Assembly (NCBI RefSeq): GCF_013376415.1
Contig: NZ_WYET01000004.1
Location: 124,001-188,000 of the forward strand
Length of the DNA: 64,000 nt
Reading direction: 5' to 3'
DNA from: Flagellimonas chongwuensis
Lineage (GTDB): Bacteria > Bacteroidota > Bacteroidia > Flavobacteriales > Flavobacteriaceae
Shown here: piece after piece, positions 52,096-61,562 of the stretch
Layout: every line of letters starts with the position of its first letter
How positions within the stretch are numbered: position 1 is the first letter of the stretch
Notes under the pieces: model-generated
Database searches by the model: none
The model's input: only the letters and a program-made list of their open reading frames with translations
What the model was told of the DNA's origin: nothing
Position numbers and translations under genes: made by a program

Positions 52096-53373
52096 TTACC
52101 CCAATCCCTCAACCAACTGAAAAGCCCTATCGATTTCTTCTTTGGAATTATAAATATGTACGGAATGCCGTATCATTTCGTTGCCCACCGAACGGGGCTG
52201 CAAACGTTCCTTATCCCACATATATTTTTGCAGGTCAGGGCCACTCATGCCTGTAACCCCGTAGGTGGTGATTCCTGCCGCCATATCCTCATTGGTGGAC
52301 GAATAGAATGTTACATGGTCCATTTCCTTGAGCCCGTCACGCAAGTATTTGCCCAATTCCTTTACCCGGCCCAACCATATATCATGGCCGATCGTATTGA
52401 AAAAATCCACCGCAGCTTCATACCCGGCCATTAGTCCTGCATTTCCCGTTCCGTTCTGCATCAAACGGAAACCGTGATCGTCTTGGTTGTCCCAATTATA
52501 GCTTGCAATGGTGGTCCAGATGTCGCTTACCACATCTTTGTTGATGTACAACAACCCACTTCCCGAGGGAGCCAACAACCATTTGTGCAAACTGGAATAA
52601 TACGCATCGCAACCAATGTCCTTAACATCCACTGGAACCTGCCCAACACATTGCGCTCCGTCCAAAACCGTGAAAATACCACGTTTTTTGGCTTCGGCAC
52701 AGATTTCCTTAACGGGCATTACCGTTCCAAAACCTGAAATTATATGCGGTACTGCAATCACCTTCGTCTTTGGGGTGACCTCCTTAAAAATGGCATCCAT
52801 GATTTCCTGCGGGTCGTTGGCAGGTTCTGGCATGGTGGCCTGTTTGTACACGCATCCCTTACGTTTTGCCAACAATTGCCAAGCGCCAAAACCACCGCCG
52901 TGTTCTTGATTGGTATTGATCAGTTCGTCCCCTTTTTTTAGGTTGAGTCCCATGCCAACGTAGTTCATGCCAAACGTGGCATTTTGTGTCAGGGAGATTT
53001 CCTTAAAATCGCAATTGATGATCTTGCCCAATTTGGTGCGAAGCTCTTCATACGGAAAATAACCGGTCAACAACTCCGGTCCCGAACCATTTTTATAATC
53101 CACGGTAGCGGCTTCCACGTTCCAATGCATCATATGGTCGAACATTTTATCGAGCACATAACCAGGCGTAGGCCCCATGGTTCCATTGTTAAAATAGGTT
53201 TGGCCTTCTTTGAGCGGAAACTGTTTCCTCACCATTTGCCAATACGCCTCATCTTTTGGAGCATTGGTTTTCAATTCTGCGATGGACCAATCTTTTTTAG
53301 GGTCGAAAGAAATAAAAGGTAACGACATCATGGCTGCCGTGCCTTGTTTTAAAAATTTTCTACGTTGTGACAT
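52096..53373 (-). CDS. Tat-exported class V aminotransferase
   Basis: A 425-residue protein from ATG 53373 (MSQRRKFLKQGTAAMM), which gives a Tat-type RRKFLK signal. The PLP fold has AHK-like SSLHKWLLAPSGSGLLY (Lys ~262), LDGAQCVGQVPVDV and NQEHGGGFGAWQLL. Related proteins include isopenicillin-N epimerase-like and cysteine desulfurase-like enzymes. The product is not deducible. The Tat motif and the family are clear. Confidence 0.85.
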   Translation of the reverse strand: MSQRRKFLKQGTAAMMSLPFISFDPKKDWSIAELKTNAPKDEAYWQMVRKQFPLKEGQTYFNNGTMGPTPGYVLDKMFDHMMHWNVEAATVDYKNGSGPELLTGYFPYEELRTKLGKIINCDFKEISLTQNATFGMNYVGMGLNLKKGDELINTNQEHGGGFGAWQLLAKRKGCVYKQATMPEPANDPQEIMDAIFKEVTPKTKVIAVPHIISGFGTVMPVKEICAEAKKRGIFTVLDGAQCVGQVPVDVKDIGCDAYYSSLHKWLLAPSGSGLLYINKDVVSDIWTTIASYNWDNQDDHGFRLMQNGTGNAGLMAGYEAAVDFFNTIGHDIWLGRVKELGKYLRDGLKEMDHVTFYSSTNEDMAAGITTYGVTGMSGPDLQKYMWDKERLQPRSVGNEMIRHSVHIYNSKEEIDRAFQLVEGLG

Positions 53374-53427
53374 ATGGGTTGGTTTTTGGTTATTGGTTGA
53401 TTGAACATTGACATGGTTCATTGTTTG

Positions 53428-54048
53428 TTAGTCGTGAAAACCGAGTCCTTTCAATATCTTGGGTATATACTTCTCCACACGCGATACACGGGTCTTCGAT
53501 TGTTTGGCCCCGGCAAAATAGAGCAAATACCCTTTTTGCCTGCCGGGAGTCAATGCTTCGAATGCTTCTTTCAAATCTGCATCGGCATCCAAACGTTCTT
53601 GGAATTCTTCGGGCACCTCATAATCCCTAATATTTTTATAAGTCACTTTTTTGCCCTGTTCATCAACTTCCAGTGCTTCAAAAATGTATGTTTTCAACAC
53701 ATCCTCCAATGCAATTATCTCCTCAATATTAGTAAACCGGATTACCCTGCCTGCTTGAGAATTTTTTCCCGGTTTTTTCAAAATTCTATTTTCATCCTTT
53801 AAGAGTGCTCCTTTGAAAAAACTAAGGGTTGCATTTTCTTTAAAGGCTGCCACCATTACTATCACATGGCCATTATGGGTGTAACAGGGCACGCTCCATT
53901 TCAATTCCTCCGTTAATCCACAGCTCAAAACAAGCTGTCTGAGATATTTGAGTTCTTGCTGCCAGTTATGTACTTTGCACTGTGGCGTGCCACCCAAGGA
54001 GCATCTTCCACAACCTTCTTGTAAATACGAGTCAACTTCGGGATTCAT
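53428..54048 (-). CDS. YdeI/YdhG-like (DUF1801-type) protein
   Basis: A 206-residue protein with LTEELKWSVPCYTHNGHV and NATLSFFKGALLKD, typical of the DUF1801/YdeI fold, and a C-terminal helical YdeI tail (DADLKEAFEALTPGRQKGYLL and following SRVEKYIPKILKG). The N-terminal Cys-rich EGCGRCSLGGTPQC segment may bind a metal. The function is unknown; YdeI relates to peptide or acid resistance in E. coli. It overlaps the VOC gene by 4 nt. Confidence 0.78.
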   Translation of the reverse strand: MNPEVDSYLQEGCGRCSLGGTPQCKVHNWQQELKYLRQLVLSCGLTEELKWSVPCYTHNGHVIVMVAAFKENATLSFFKGALLKDENRILKKPGKNSQAGRVIRFTNIEEIIALEDVLKTYIFEALEVDEQGKKVTYKNIRDYEVPEEFQERLDADADLKEAFEALTPGRQKGYLLYFAGAKQSKTRVSRVEKYIPKILKGLGFHD

Positions 54049-54389
54049 AGGTGTGTCAAAAGATTAATTGTGGCCCCGTTGGGGTCTTTTACAAAGAATC
54101 GGCGCACACCCCAACTTTCTTCCCTTAATTCGTAAACTATACCGAATTCATTTTCTTGGGCCTGCTCGTACAATTGGTCTACGTTGGACACCTCGATGGA
54201 TATAAAGGATTCATCAACTATAGGCTTATCATTCTTAAAGATATTGATTTGCGCCGTTGGGTTTTCTTTGGAGGCAAATGTTATGACCCATCCAATATCC
54301 ATCACCAATTCCATCCCTAGGAAATCCATATAAAACAATTTGCTTGCTTCGAGGTCATTGGAATGGATGTTGGGAACAATTCTACGCAT
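54045..54389 (-). CDS. VOC (glyoxalase/bleomycin resistance-type) protein
   Basis: A 114-residue single VOC domain (RRIVPNIHSNDLEASKLFYM, FVKDPNGATINLLTHL). It belongs to the glyoxalase/bleomycin-resistance superfamily with unknown substrate. It lies between two YdeI-like paralogues and overlaps the downstream one by 4 nt. Confidence 0.85.
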   Translation of the reverse strand: MRRIVPNIHSNDLEASKLFYMDFLGMELVMDIGWVITFASKENPTAQINIFKNDKPIVDESFISIEVSNVDQLYEQAQENEFGIVYELREESWGVRRFFVKDPNGATINLLTHL

Positions 54390-54412
54390 TGCTACAAGGA
54401 TTTATTTTAAAA

Positions 54413-54994
54413 CTACTGTTCGTTATACCCTTTACCCTCAAAAATTTTGGGAATTGATTTTTCAATTCTGGCTATTCTGGTCTTGGATTGTTTGGCTTGG
54501 GAAATATGGAGCATATACCCGCGTTGTCGACCAGGTGTCAATGCCTTAAATGCTGATTTGAACTCTGTATCCGAATCCATTTTCTTCTGAAGCTCATCGG
54601 GCATATCAAACTCGGAGGTCTTTTTTAGTTTTACTTCCAAACCTGCTTTTTCCACTTCAATAGCTTCATAGATATAAGTTTTCAGAATTTTTTCTTGATC
54701 TATAATTTCTTCAAGATCAGTAAATCTAATCTGGCGTGCTGACTGTACATTCTCGGTCTGCTGCACCAAAATATGTTCTGTGTCTTTCAACAAAACACCT
54801 TTATGAAAAAGCAAAGCACAATATTCCTTAAAACCATGCATCAAAAAAATATTGTTGCCATTTAAGGTATAGCAGGGCTTGCCCCATTTAAGCTCTTCGG
54901 TCAAACCCGTGTCGAACGCAATTCTTCGTAATTCCCTGAATGCATTTTGCCATTGGGATGGCTTTTCAAAAAAGAAATCAACTTTTGGGTTCAT
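54413..54994 (-). CDS. YdeI-like (DUF1801-type) protein, paralogue
   Basis: A 193-residue protein, paralogous to 53428-54048 along its whole length (LTEELKWGKPCYTLNGNN; FKSAFKALTPGRQRGYMLH; RIARIEKSIPKIFEG) but without the N-terminal cysteine segment. It starts the three-gene set YdeI-VOC-YdeI. The function is unknown. Confidence 0.8.
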   Translation of the reverse strand: MNPKVDFFFEKPSQWQNAFRELRRIAFDTGLTEELKWGKPCYTLNGNNIFLMHGFKEYCALLFHKGVLLKDTEHILVQQTENVQSARQIRFTDLEEIIDQEKILKTYIYEAIEVEKAGLEVKLKKTSEFDMPDELQKKMDSDTEFKSAFKALTPGRQRGYMLHISQAKQSKTRIARIEKSIPKIFEGKGYNEQ

Positions 54995-55120
54995 GATATT
55001 TATTTTTGAGGGTTCCTTTCAAAGAAAATGTAAATTCTTTGAAAATGTGGTATCACTTCTACCCTTTTTACTTCATTACCTTTAAACAATCCCTTAAATT
55101 TAGGGAGCTAATTCAAAACA

Positions 55121-57316
55121 ATGAAAAATAAATTACTTCCCCTACTCCTACTTTTAGGAGTAGTCAGTGTCTCGGCCCAGGACAAGATCATTGGGTTCGG
55201 AGAAAAAGCTTCGGAAGCACAGACCCAGCTCGAAGCTGAATTTGAAAAACAACTTTCTTCCGACAATTTGGACGAATGGATGAAACTCATGGCGGCAGAA
55301 CCGCACTGGGTAGGTACCGAATACGGTGAAAAGAACGTAAAATGGATGGAAAAACAGTTCAAATCTTGGGGCTACAAAACCAAGATCGACACCTACCATG
55401 TGCTTTTCCCTTATCCGAAAGTCCGCGTGCTGGAATTGACCGCACCGACCAAGTACACCGCTTCCCTTGAAGCCATTGCCGTTGAGGGCGACCCCTACAC
55501 GGCACAGGGCGATAAATTGTTGCCCAGCTACAATGCCTTCTCCACCGACGGTGATGTTGAGGCCGATTTGGTCTTCGTGAACTACGGAATCCCCAGCGAT
55601 TACGAAGAGCTAGAAAAATTGGGCATCGACGTTAAAGGAAAGATCGTGATTGCCAAATACCAAGGTTCTTGGCGGGGTATTAAACCAAAATTGGCCGCTG
55701 AAAAAGGAGCCATTGGTTGTATTATATACTCCGACCCGATGGATGATGGCTATTACCAAGGCGATGTGTACCCCAAAGGTCCGTACAAGAACAAAACCGG
55801 CGTACAGCGTGGTTCCGTAATGGACATGCCGTTATATCCCGGTGATGTGCTAACCCCTGGCTATGCCGCTACCAAAGATGCAAAGCGTTTGAACCGTGAA
55901 GATGCACCAACAATCACTAAAATTCCGGTATTGCCCATTTCCTACGAGGATGCACAGCCGTTGTTGGCTGCTTTGGAAGGCCCTGTTGCACCATCCAACT
56001 GGAGAGGTGGATTGCCGATTACCTATCATATTGGCCCTGGACCTGCCAAAGTGCACTTAAAATTGGAGTTTGACTGGCAATTGAAACCTGCCCACAACCT
56101 GATCGCTACGTTGGAAGGTGTTGAGTTCCCGGACGAGTGGGTGATTCGTGGAAACCACCACGATGCTTGGGTACACGGTGCCAGTGACCCTGTGAGCGGT
56201 ATGGTAGCCTTGATGGAAGAAGCCCGCGTAGTGGCTAAATTGGCCAAGGAAGGCAACAAACCCAAACGTACCTTGGTGTACTGTGCTTGGGATGCCGAAG
56301 AACCCGGATTGATAGGTTCCACCGAATGGGTGGAGGACCACATTCCCGAATTGAAAGAAAAGGCCGTGGCCTACATCAATACCGATGGAAACAGCCGTGG
56401 GTATTTGGGTGCCGGAGGTTCCCACTCTTTGGAGGCCATGGTGAGCCAAGTGGCCAATGCAGTGACCGATCCACAAAAAGGAGTTTCCGTGGCGGAGCGT
56501 CGCAAAGCGGCCAATGTAATGCGGGGTGGGGACAACTCGTTTAAACTGTCCGCATTAGGTTCAGGTTCGGATTATACGCCGTTTATCCAGCATACCGGTA
56601 TCGCCTCGTTGAACTTGGGCTACGGTGGTGAAGGTTCTGGCGGTGAATATCACACCATTTACGATACCTACACCCACTACACCCGTTTTAAAGATCCCGG
56701 ATTCCAATATGGTGTTGCCTTGGCAAATACGGCTGGACGTATCTCTTTACGTTTGGCAAATGCCGAAGTTTTGCCGTTTGAACTCACGCAATGGCACAGC
56801 ACTATCGAAACGTATTTGGGCGAGGTAATGAAAACTTTGGAAACCATGCGTTCCGATGTGGAAAAACACAACAAATTGGTAAAAGCGGATACCTACGGAT
56901 TGGTGATGGACCCGAAAAAACCAATAGCTCCCGCAAAAATGGAGGGCGAAGTACCTTATTTGGACTTCTCTCCTATCCAAAATGTGGTAGCGGAATTAAA
57001 GAAAAGTATCGAATCCTTTTCCAAGGCAGATGCGTTGGCGCTGTCCCCGGCCAAAAAGGCACAACTGAACCAAGAGTTGATGGGAATGGAGCAAATATTG
57101 TTGCAGGATAAAGGTCTTCCCCGCAGGGACTGGTTCAAGCACCAGATCTATGCCCCTGGATTTTACACAGGCTATGGGGTAAAAACACTTCCAGGCGTGC
57201 GCGAGGCCATTGAACAGAAGGAATGGAAAGAAGCACAGGAACAAATTGGGGTATTGGCCACCACCCTAAAAGCTTTTGATGCGCAGGTACAAAAACTGAA
57301 CAGCATTGTGCAGTAG
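55121..57316 (+). CDS. Secreted M28 metallopeptidase, glutamate carboxypeptidase II-like
   Basis: A 731-residue secreted protein (signal to ~VSAQ). It has a protease-associated insert, then the M28 metal site: NHHDAW (~343), the Asp in SDPVSG, the catalytic AWDAEEPGLIGS Glu pair (~393), NTDGNSRGY (~420), and YHTIYDTY with the last His (~510). A transferrin-receptor-like dimerisation domain follows (~590-725). This is the N-acetylated-dipeptidase family. It is an exopeptidase of the cell envelope or surroundings. Confidence 0.9.
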   Translation: MKNKLLPLLLLLGVVSVSAQDKIIGFGEKASEAQTQLEAEFEKQLSSDNLDEWMKLMAAEPHWVGTEYGEKNVKWMEKQFKSWGYKTKIDTYHVLFPYPKVRVLELTAPTKYTASLEAIAVEGDPYTAQGDKLLPSYNAFSTDGDVEADLVFVNYGIPSDYEELEKLGIDVKGKIVIAKYQGSWRGIKPKLAAEKGAIGCIIYSDPMDDGYYQGDVYPKGPYKNKTGVQRGSVMDMPLYPGDVLTPGYAATKDAKRLNREDAPTITKIPVLPISYEDAQPLLAALEGPVAPSNWRGGLPITYHIGPGPAKVHLKLEFDWQLKPAHNLIATLEGVEFPDEWVIRGNHHDAWVHGASDPVSGMVALMEEARVVAKLAKEGNKPKRTLVYCAWDAEEPGLIGSTEWVEDHIPELKEKAVAYINTDGNSRGYLGAGGSHSLEAMVSQVANAVTDPQKGVSVAERRKAANVMRGGDNSFKLSALGSGSDYTPFIQHTGIASLNLGYGGEGSGGEYHTIYDTYTHYTRFKDPGFQYGVALANTAGRISLRLANAEVLPFELTQWHSTIETYLGEVMKTLETMRSDVEKHNKLVKADTYGLVMDPKKPIAPAKMEGEVPYLDFSPIQNVVAELKKSIESFSKADALALSPAKKAQLNQELMGMEQILLQDKGLPRRDWFKHQIYAPGFYTGYGVKTLPGVREAIEQKEWKEAQEQIGVLATTLKAFDAQVQKLNSIVQ

Positions 57317-57341
57317 ATAGATTTCTCCTGAAAAAGCCAAG

Positions 57342-57377
57342 ACCGCCCCTGCGAACAACGTTTGGGGCGGTTTTTTT
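57342..57377 (+). terminator. Rho-independent terminator of the M28 gene
   Basis: ACCGCCCC and GGGGCGGT form a perfect 8-bp stem with a 14-nt loop, followed by seven Ts, right after the M28 gene. Confidence 0.88.
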
Positions 57378-57452
57378 ATGCCCAAATCGCATTTTTGTTT
57401 TTCTCAAAAGCATGGACTACCTTTCCCAGACCCAAAATTATAAACACCTACC

Positions 57453-58073
57453 ATGAACGTACGGCTTACCAAAGAACAAAAGATAAAAGTGCTCAACTCT
57501 GCGGACATATATGCGATCATGCAACAGGTATTGCTGCGCGAAAACAAGATACGCCGCAACCAAGAGCATTTTTGGGTGGTGGGGCTCAACCACAACAACA
57601 AAATACTGTTTGTGGAGCTTATACGTCTGGGTGCAAGTAATCGCGTAAATGCCGACCCGCCCGATGTGTTCCGCATGGCGATCTACAAACTGGCCAGTAA
57701 ACTGATCTTGGTGCACAACCACCCCAGCGGCACCCATGAGGTTACCGATGCCGATATTACCTTTACCGACCACATGCTAAAAGTGGGGAAACTCATAAAA
57801 GTGGAAGTGCTGGACCATTTGGTGATCACCGAGACCCACTACACCAGTTTTGCCGACCAAGGCGTAATGGACGAACTGCAAAAAAGTGGCCTTTTTGAAA
57901 TTATGGGACCCGAAAAGCAGGAATTGGAACAATTTAAGATTGAAACCGAGAAAAAGCGGGCCGAAAAAGAAAAGGCTTTGGATATTGCCAAGAAGTTAAA
58001 GGCTCAAGGTGTTGACGATGAAATTATTAAAAAAGCTACGGGTTTGAGTTTAAAGGTGATTGGGGAGATATAG
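57453..58073 (+). CDS. RadC-like JAB-domain protein without the N-terminal HhH
   Basis: A 206-residue protein. A JAB/MPN-like fold is visible (FWVVGLNHNNKILFVEL, ILVHNHPSGTHEVTDADI, with HxHxxxS...D near residue 87). Classic RadC proteins (~225 residues) have an N-terminal helix-hairpin-helix domain, absent here, and a C-terminal coil of lysine/glutamate with a helical IIKKATGLSLKVIGEI tail is added. It may be a metal-dependent hydrolase of nucleic-acid context. It stands alone beside the right defence operon. Confidence 0.8.
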   Translation: MNVRLTKEQKIKVLNSADIYAIMQQVLLRENKIRRNQEHFWVVGLNHNNKILFVELIRLGASNRVNADPPDVFRMAIYKLASKLILVHNHPSGTHEVTDADITFTDHMLKVGKLIKVEVLDHLVITETHYTSFADQGVMDELQKSGLFEIMGPEKQELEQFKIETEKKRAEKEKALDIAKKLKAQGVDDEIIKKATGLSLKVIGEI

Positions 58074-58093
58074 ATGACTTTAAGATACAAACC

Positions 58094-58726
58094 TCAAGTT
58101 TTTTTTGCCTTCAATTGAGAATTGTGATAATCCACAAATTCTTTTTTTATTTTATGTTTAGAGAGAATGGAATGTTGACTTAGAAAAATTGCATTATAAT
58201 CTAATAGTACATGACAATTGGGACAAACACAAATCATATTTTCTAAAACATCTGGGCCATTGTGAGGTTTTCCAAGTGGTTTTATATGATGAACCTCTGC
58301 ATAATAATTATTTGTGCCTATTGGGATTTGATTTCCACAAATCTGACACCTGTAATTATATGTCTCCTTAAGTTTTTGAGCTAAACCTATATTTCTTAAT
58401 ACCAAATTAGTAGTTCTTAATTTCCTCAAAGCTACTTCCTCATCAGTTGAACAAATCTCCTCTTCTATTTTAAGTAACTGTTCTGCCGAAAATTTTATAT
58501 ATCCTTTTTTTGATGAAATACCCCCGTAGATATTAACTCTTTCTTTAATCTTTATATCCTTAGAATTTGCAAATTTTTCTTTAGTCTCAAACCAGAGATA
58601 CCCTCCAGAATCTATCAAAACCCCAGGAAACCGTTTTAAATGATGATACCAGTTTCCTTGATGAAAATAGAGAGCATGAGCCGCACCTAATTGTAAAATC
58701 TCATTAATCATTCTACCTTTCATCAT
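58094..58726 (-). CDS. HNH endonuclease
   Basis: A 210-residue protein. The HNH core is in the C-terminal half: CQICG (~127), YYAEVHHIKPLG, LENMICVCPNCHVLLD, with two Cys-x2-Cys pairs binding zinc and HH/N/H catalytic residues. The N-terminal domain (GVLIDSGGYLWFETKEK) is unassigned but may recognise DNA or modified bases. It starts 16 nt after the methylase stop, in the same orientation, so it is probably the restriction partner of the methylase. Confidence 0.83.
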   Translation of the reverse strand: MMKGRMINEILQLGAAHALYFHQGNWYHHLKRFPGVLIDSGGYLWFETKEKFANSKDIKIKERVNIYGGISSKKGYIKFSAEQLLKIEEEICSTDEEVALRKLRTTNLVLRNIGLAQKLKETYNYRCQICGNQIPIGTNNYYAEVHHIKPLGKPHNGPDVLENMICVCPNCHVLLDYNAIFLSQHSILSKHKIKKEFVDYHNSQLKAKKT

Positions 58727-58742
58727 TTATAAAGTTGCTCAA

Positions 58743-59660
58743 TTATCTTTTGGGATTCAATTTTTTGTTTTTTATTTCTTTTTCGTCCAATTCTATCGGG
58801 AGTCTTCCTGAGTTCAGGGTCTCGGTAAAATTTGCATTCATCCATAAGACCTCAGTTCTTTGCTTTTTAGAACCATTGGAGCCCTGTGTTGTGGTTTCAA
58901 TCTCCTTTCTAGACCATCCTCTTTGCTCCGTAAGTAAATCATCATACAATTCATTATGGTAACCACTTAAGAAAATCATTGCATTTGAGTTCGAAATTGA
59001 GTTTAAAAGGTCTAAATGGAAGTCATGATCATTAGCTTCATTTTCATATCCATTTGTTCTTTTTCCCAAATAAGGTGGATCTAAATAAATTAGTGTAGCG
59101 GGTCTATCGGCAAATCGTTCAATTAGTTTCTTGGCATCTTTATTTTCAATCCTTACATTTTTAAGTCTACTAACAACCTTTTCTAATCTGTCAGGTAAAT
59201 TATTCCATCTATTAACTCGCGCTTCTATTCCATTCCTAGAATATGAATCAGAATAAGAGAACCCCCCTTTTGCCTCTCCAAAAGATCCATTTATGGCCAA
59301 CATAGATTTTACCAAAAATCTTCTTGCTTTTTCCAAATCGGTCAAGCCATCAACCTGACTCCTGGCTTCAACCAATTCTTCTTCGGCATAAGGTGTCATT
59401 TCAATTTGTTTTCGCAACACCTCCGAATTATTTCGCAGTTGTCGAAACACATTAACAATCTCTCCATCTATATCATTTATTACTTCTATTGGAACTGGAG
59501 GTTTCGCCAAAGTAACAGCGGATGAACCACAAAAAGCATCAACCCAACAATTGTGAGGTGGTAGATTTTGGCAAAGTTCTATAGCCAATTTGGTTTTCGA
59601 CCCAAAGTATCCAAATGGTGGATGAACCTTTTTATATTCTGGTTTATTTTTCTTAATCAA
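58743..59660 (-). CDS. D12-class DNA adenine N6-methyltransferase
   Basis: A 305-residue MTase with motif I FGYFGSKTKLA near residues 17-27 and motif IV DPPYLG near residue 194; VDAFCGSSAVTLAKP and EVINDIDGEIVN are the AdoMet-site blocks. It resembles Dam-type methylases that protect DNA from a cognate restriction enzyme. The gene lies 3 nt after the SNF2-like helicase gene and 16 nt before the HNH nuclease gene. The target sequence is unknown. Confidence 0.88.
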   Translation of the reverse strand: MIKKNKPEYKKVHPPFGYFGSKTKLAIELCQNLPPHNCWVDAFCGSSAVTLAKPPVPIEVINDIDGEIVNVFRQLRNNSEVLRKQIEMTPYAEEELVEARSQVDGLTDLEKARRFLVKSMLAINGSFGEAKGGFSYSDSYSRNGIEARVNRWNNLPDRLEKVVSRLKNVRIENKDAKKLIERFADRPATLIYLDPPYLGKRTNGYENEANDHDFHLDLLNSISNSNAMIFLSGYHNELYDDLLTEQRGWSRKEIETTTQGSNGSKKQRTEVLWMNANFTETLNSGRLPIELDEKEIKNKKLNPKR

Positions 59661-59663
59661 TTT

Positions 59664-61562
59664 TTAATTTTTAAAAATTCTTTTGTAAGCTGCTAAATCA
59701 TCTTCATTATTTTCCTCAAACATATCAAGATTATATATTGCATAATCCTGTTCTACAATATTATACATTTTTTGAGCCTTGTATTCCAAATTCTCCTTTA
59801 TATCTTGATCTATCGAATTCTCATATTGAAGAAAATAATAATTAGCAGTATTGAATTCAGAACCACCTACGCGATGAATTCTGTCTAGCGATTGCAGATA
59901 TTGGGCACAATTATATGACAAATCGTAATAAAAAGCATGAAAACAAGTTTTATGTAATGAAATAGATTCTGCACAAGCCGCTGGATTAGCAATTAATATA
60001 TCTAGTCCACTTTCTGGGTCAACAAACTCATCTCGTATCTCCTCTCTAGTTTTCTCTTCCAAAACTTCAAAAATGCCATTTTTCTTCACAGGAGTTTTTC
60101 CATAAATTAATTCAGAATGAAGGTTTTCTTTTATGAAATGTGATTTCAAGAGTTCAAGAGTCCCAATGAAATTTGACCAAATAAGGACTTTTTTATTTTG
60201 ATTATTTAGATTTTTTACTTTTTCAGTTAAATACTCCAATTTACCAGGAGTTTCCAAATCATCATAAGCTCTAATTATGTTAGCTATATTAACATTTTCG
60301 TCTAATAAATCCTCACTGTAATCCTCCAGAGATTTTAAAAGAAGTTTGGGGTATGACGTTGCCTGTCTCATCCTTATCATACGACCTTTCCATAGTTTTG
60401 ATAGAATTTGTTCATTGTTTATAAAATCATCCTTTGAAAGTTCATGAATTTTTGACTTAATAAGATTATAGATCCTTTTCTCCAAAGGGTTCATAGGTAT
60501 CAATAAAGGCTTATGGAAGATAGGTGGTTTTAAACCTAAATCCTTTTTTCTTACTCTATAAAAAAGTGGACCTATTTTTTTATCCAAAATCTCTTTAACT
60601 TCTTCATTCTTTCCATTTTTTTCAGCCAGTAAAACTGCAATTTTATCACTTTCAGTCAATGGCGAGTTATTGACCCATAAAAAATCGAATAAGTTAAAGA
60701 CATCAGAATAACTTTTAGGTATAGGGGTTCCTGTTAGGACACATCTGAATTTCGCATATTTTGATATTTGAAGTAACGAACTTGCCCATGACCCATTGAT
60801 TTGCTTCATATAATGAGCTTCATCTACAACAAAATAGCAATTGACTTCTTTTTGCCCAATTAATTTTATTACCTCCTCATGATCATTCATTAAAGTTTGA
60901 AAAGTACTTAAATAAAGCTCATCAATTGAGTCGCTAGATTTATAGTATTCCTCCTTTCTTAGATTCTTATTCCCTCCAGAGAGAATTGTCGTTTTTACGA
61001 GCCTACCCAAGGTTTCTTTAAATTCATTTTGCCAAGGTTGAAAACACGGTGGCGGCCCTACCACAAACATTACGTTACATTGACCTTCTAATCTCAGTTT
61101 TTCATAAACCGATATAACAACTGATGTTTTTCCACTACCAGGTACAGAAAAATTTGCGCCATTCTTTAAAGAATACAAATGAAAAGCTGATTTCACTTGA
61201 TGTGGTTTCAGCTTTCTAGGTAATTCATCTAAAAAGTCTTTGAAGCTTGTAAAGGAGTCTTCATTTAATATTCCACTTTTAATATTTAAAGCAATTGCTG
61301 AATTTCTCTTTTTTTCCGCTTCATTTAGGCTGATTTGCTCTAATATTAGTTTTACAGATTCATCAATTTCATAACTAATATTCTCGTTATCTAGATATCC
61401 TAAAATTTTCAATATATCAGATTTAACGTTAAGAGAGTTTGAAAAAAAACATTCTTCGATACTTTTATAACCGAAAAAACCTAGTTGAGAAATTTGATAC
61501 TTCTTAAAATTATAGTTAGAAGAATCTATTATAATTTTATTTTCTTGGACTGATATTTTCAA
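59664..61562 (-). CDS. SNF2-type helicase/translocase
   Basis: A 632-residue SF2 protein. The N-terminal ~130 residues are unknown; then KPHQVKSAFHLYSLKNG, Walker A VPGSGKTSV (~141), FVVGPPPCFQPW, VDEAHYMK (~248), LTGTPIPKS, and a second RecA domain with VLIWSNFIGTLELLKSHF and LQSLDRIHRVGG (motif VI). It probably translocates on DNA in an ATP-dependent restriction or checkpoint complex. It overlaps the HNH-ParB gene by 4 nt (ATGA). Confidence 0.85.
   Translation of the reverse strand: MKISVQENKIIIDSSNYNFKKYQISQLGFFGYKSIEECFFSNSLNVKSDILKILGYLDNENISYEIDESVKLILEQISLNEAEKKRNSAIALNIKSGILNEDSFTSFKDFLDELPRKLKPHQVKSAFHLYSLKNGANFSVPGSGKTSVVISVYEKLRLEGQCNVMFVVGPPPCFQPWQNEFKETLGRLVKTTILSGGNKNLRKEEYYKSSDSIDELYLSTFQTLMNDHEEVIKLIGQKEVNCYFVVDEAHYMKQINGSWASSLLQISKYAKFRCVLTGTPIPKSYSDVFNLFDFLWVNNSPLTESDKIAVLLAEKNGKNEEVKEILDKKIGPLFYRVRKKDLGLKPPIFHKPLLIPMNPLEKRIYNLIKSKIHELSKDDFINNEQILSKLWKGRMIRMRQATSYPKLLLKSLEDYSEDLLDENVNIANIIRAYDDLETPGKLEYLTEKVKNLNNQNKKVLIWSNFIGTLELLKSHFIKENLHSELIYGKTPVKKNGIFEVLEEKTREEIRDEFVDPESGLDILIANPAACAESISLHKTCFHAFYYDLSYNCAQYLQSLDRIHRVGGSEFNTANYYFLQYENSIDQDIKENLEYKAQKMYNIVEQDYAIYNLDMFEENNEDDLAAYKRIFKN

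Noticed and set aside
57362..57640. Plus-strand frame before the RadC-like gene
   Set aside because: It overlaps the M28 terminator and the RadC-like gene in a different frame and resembles no protein.
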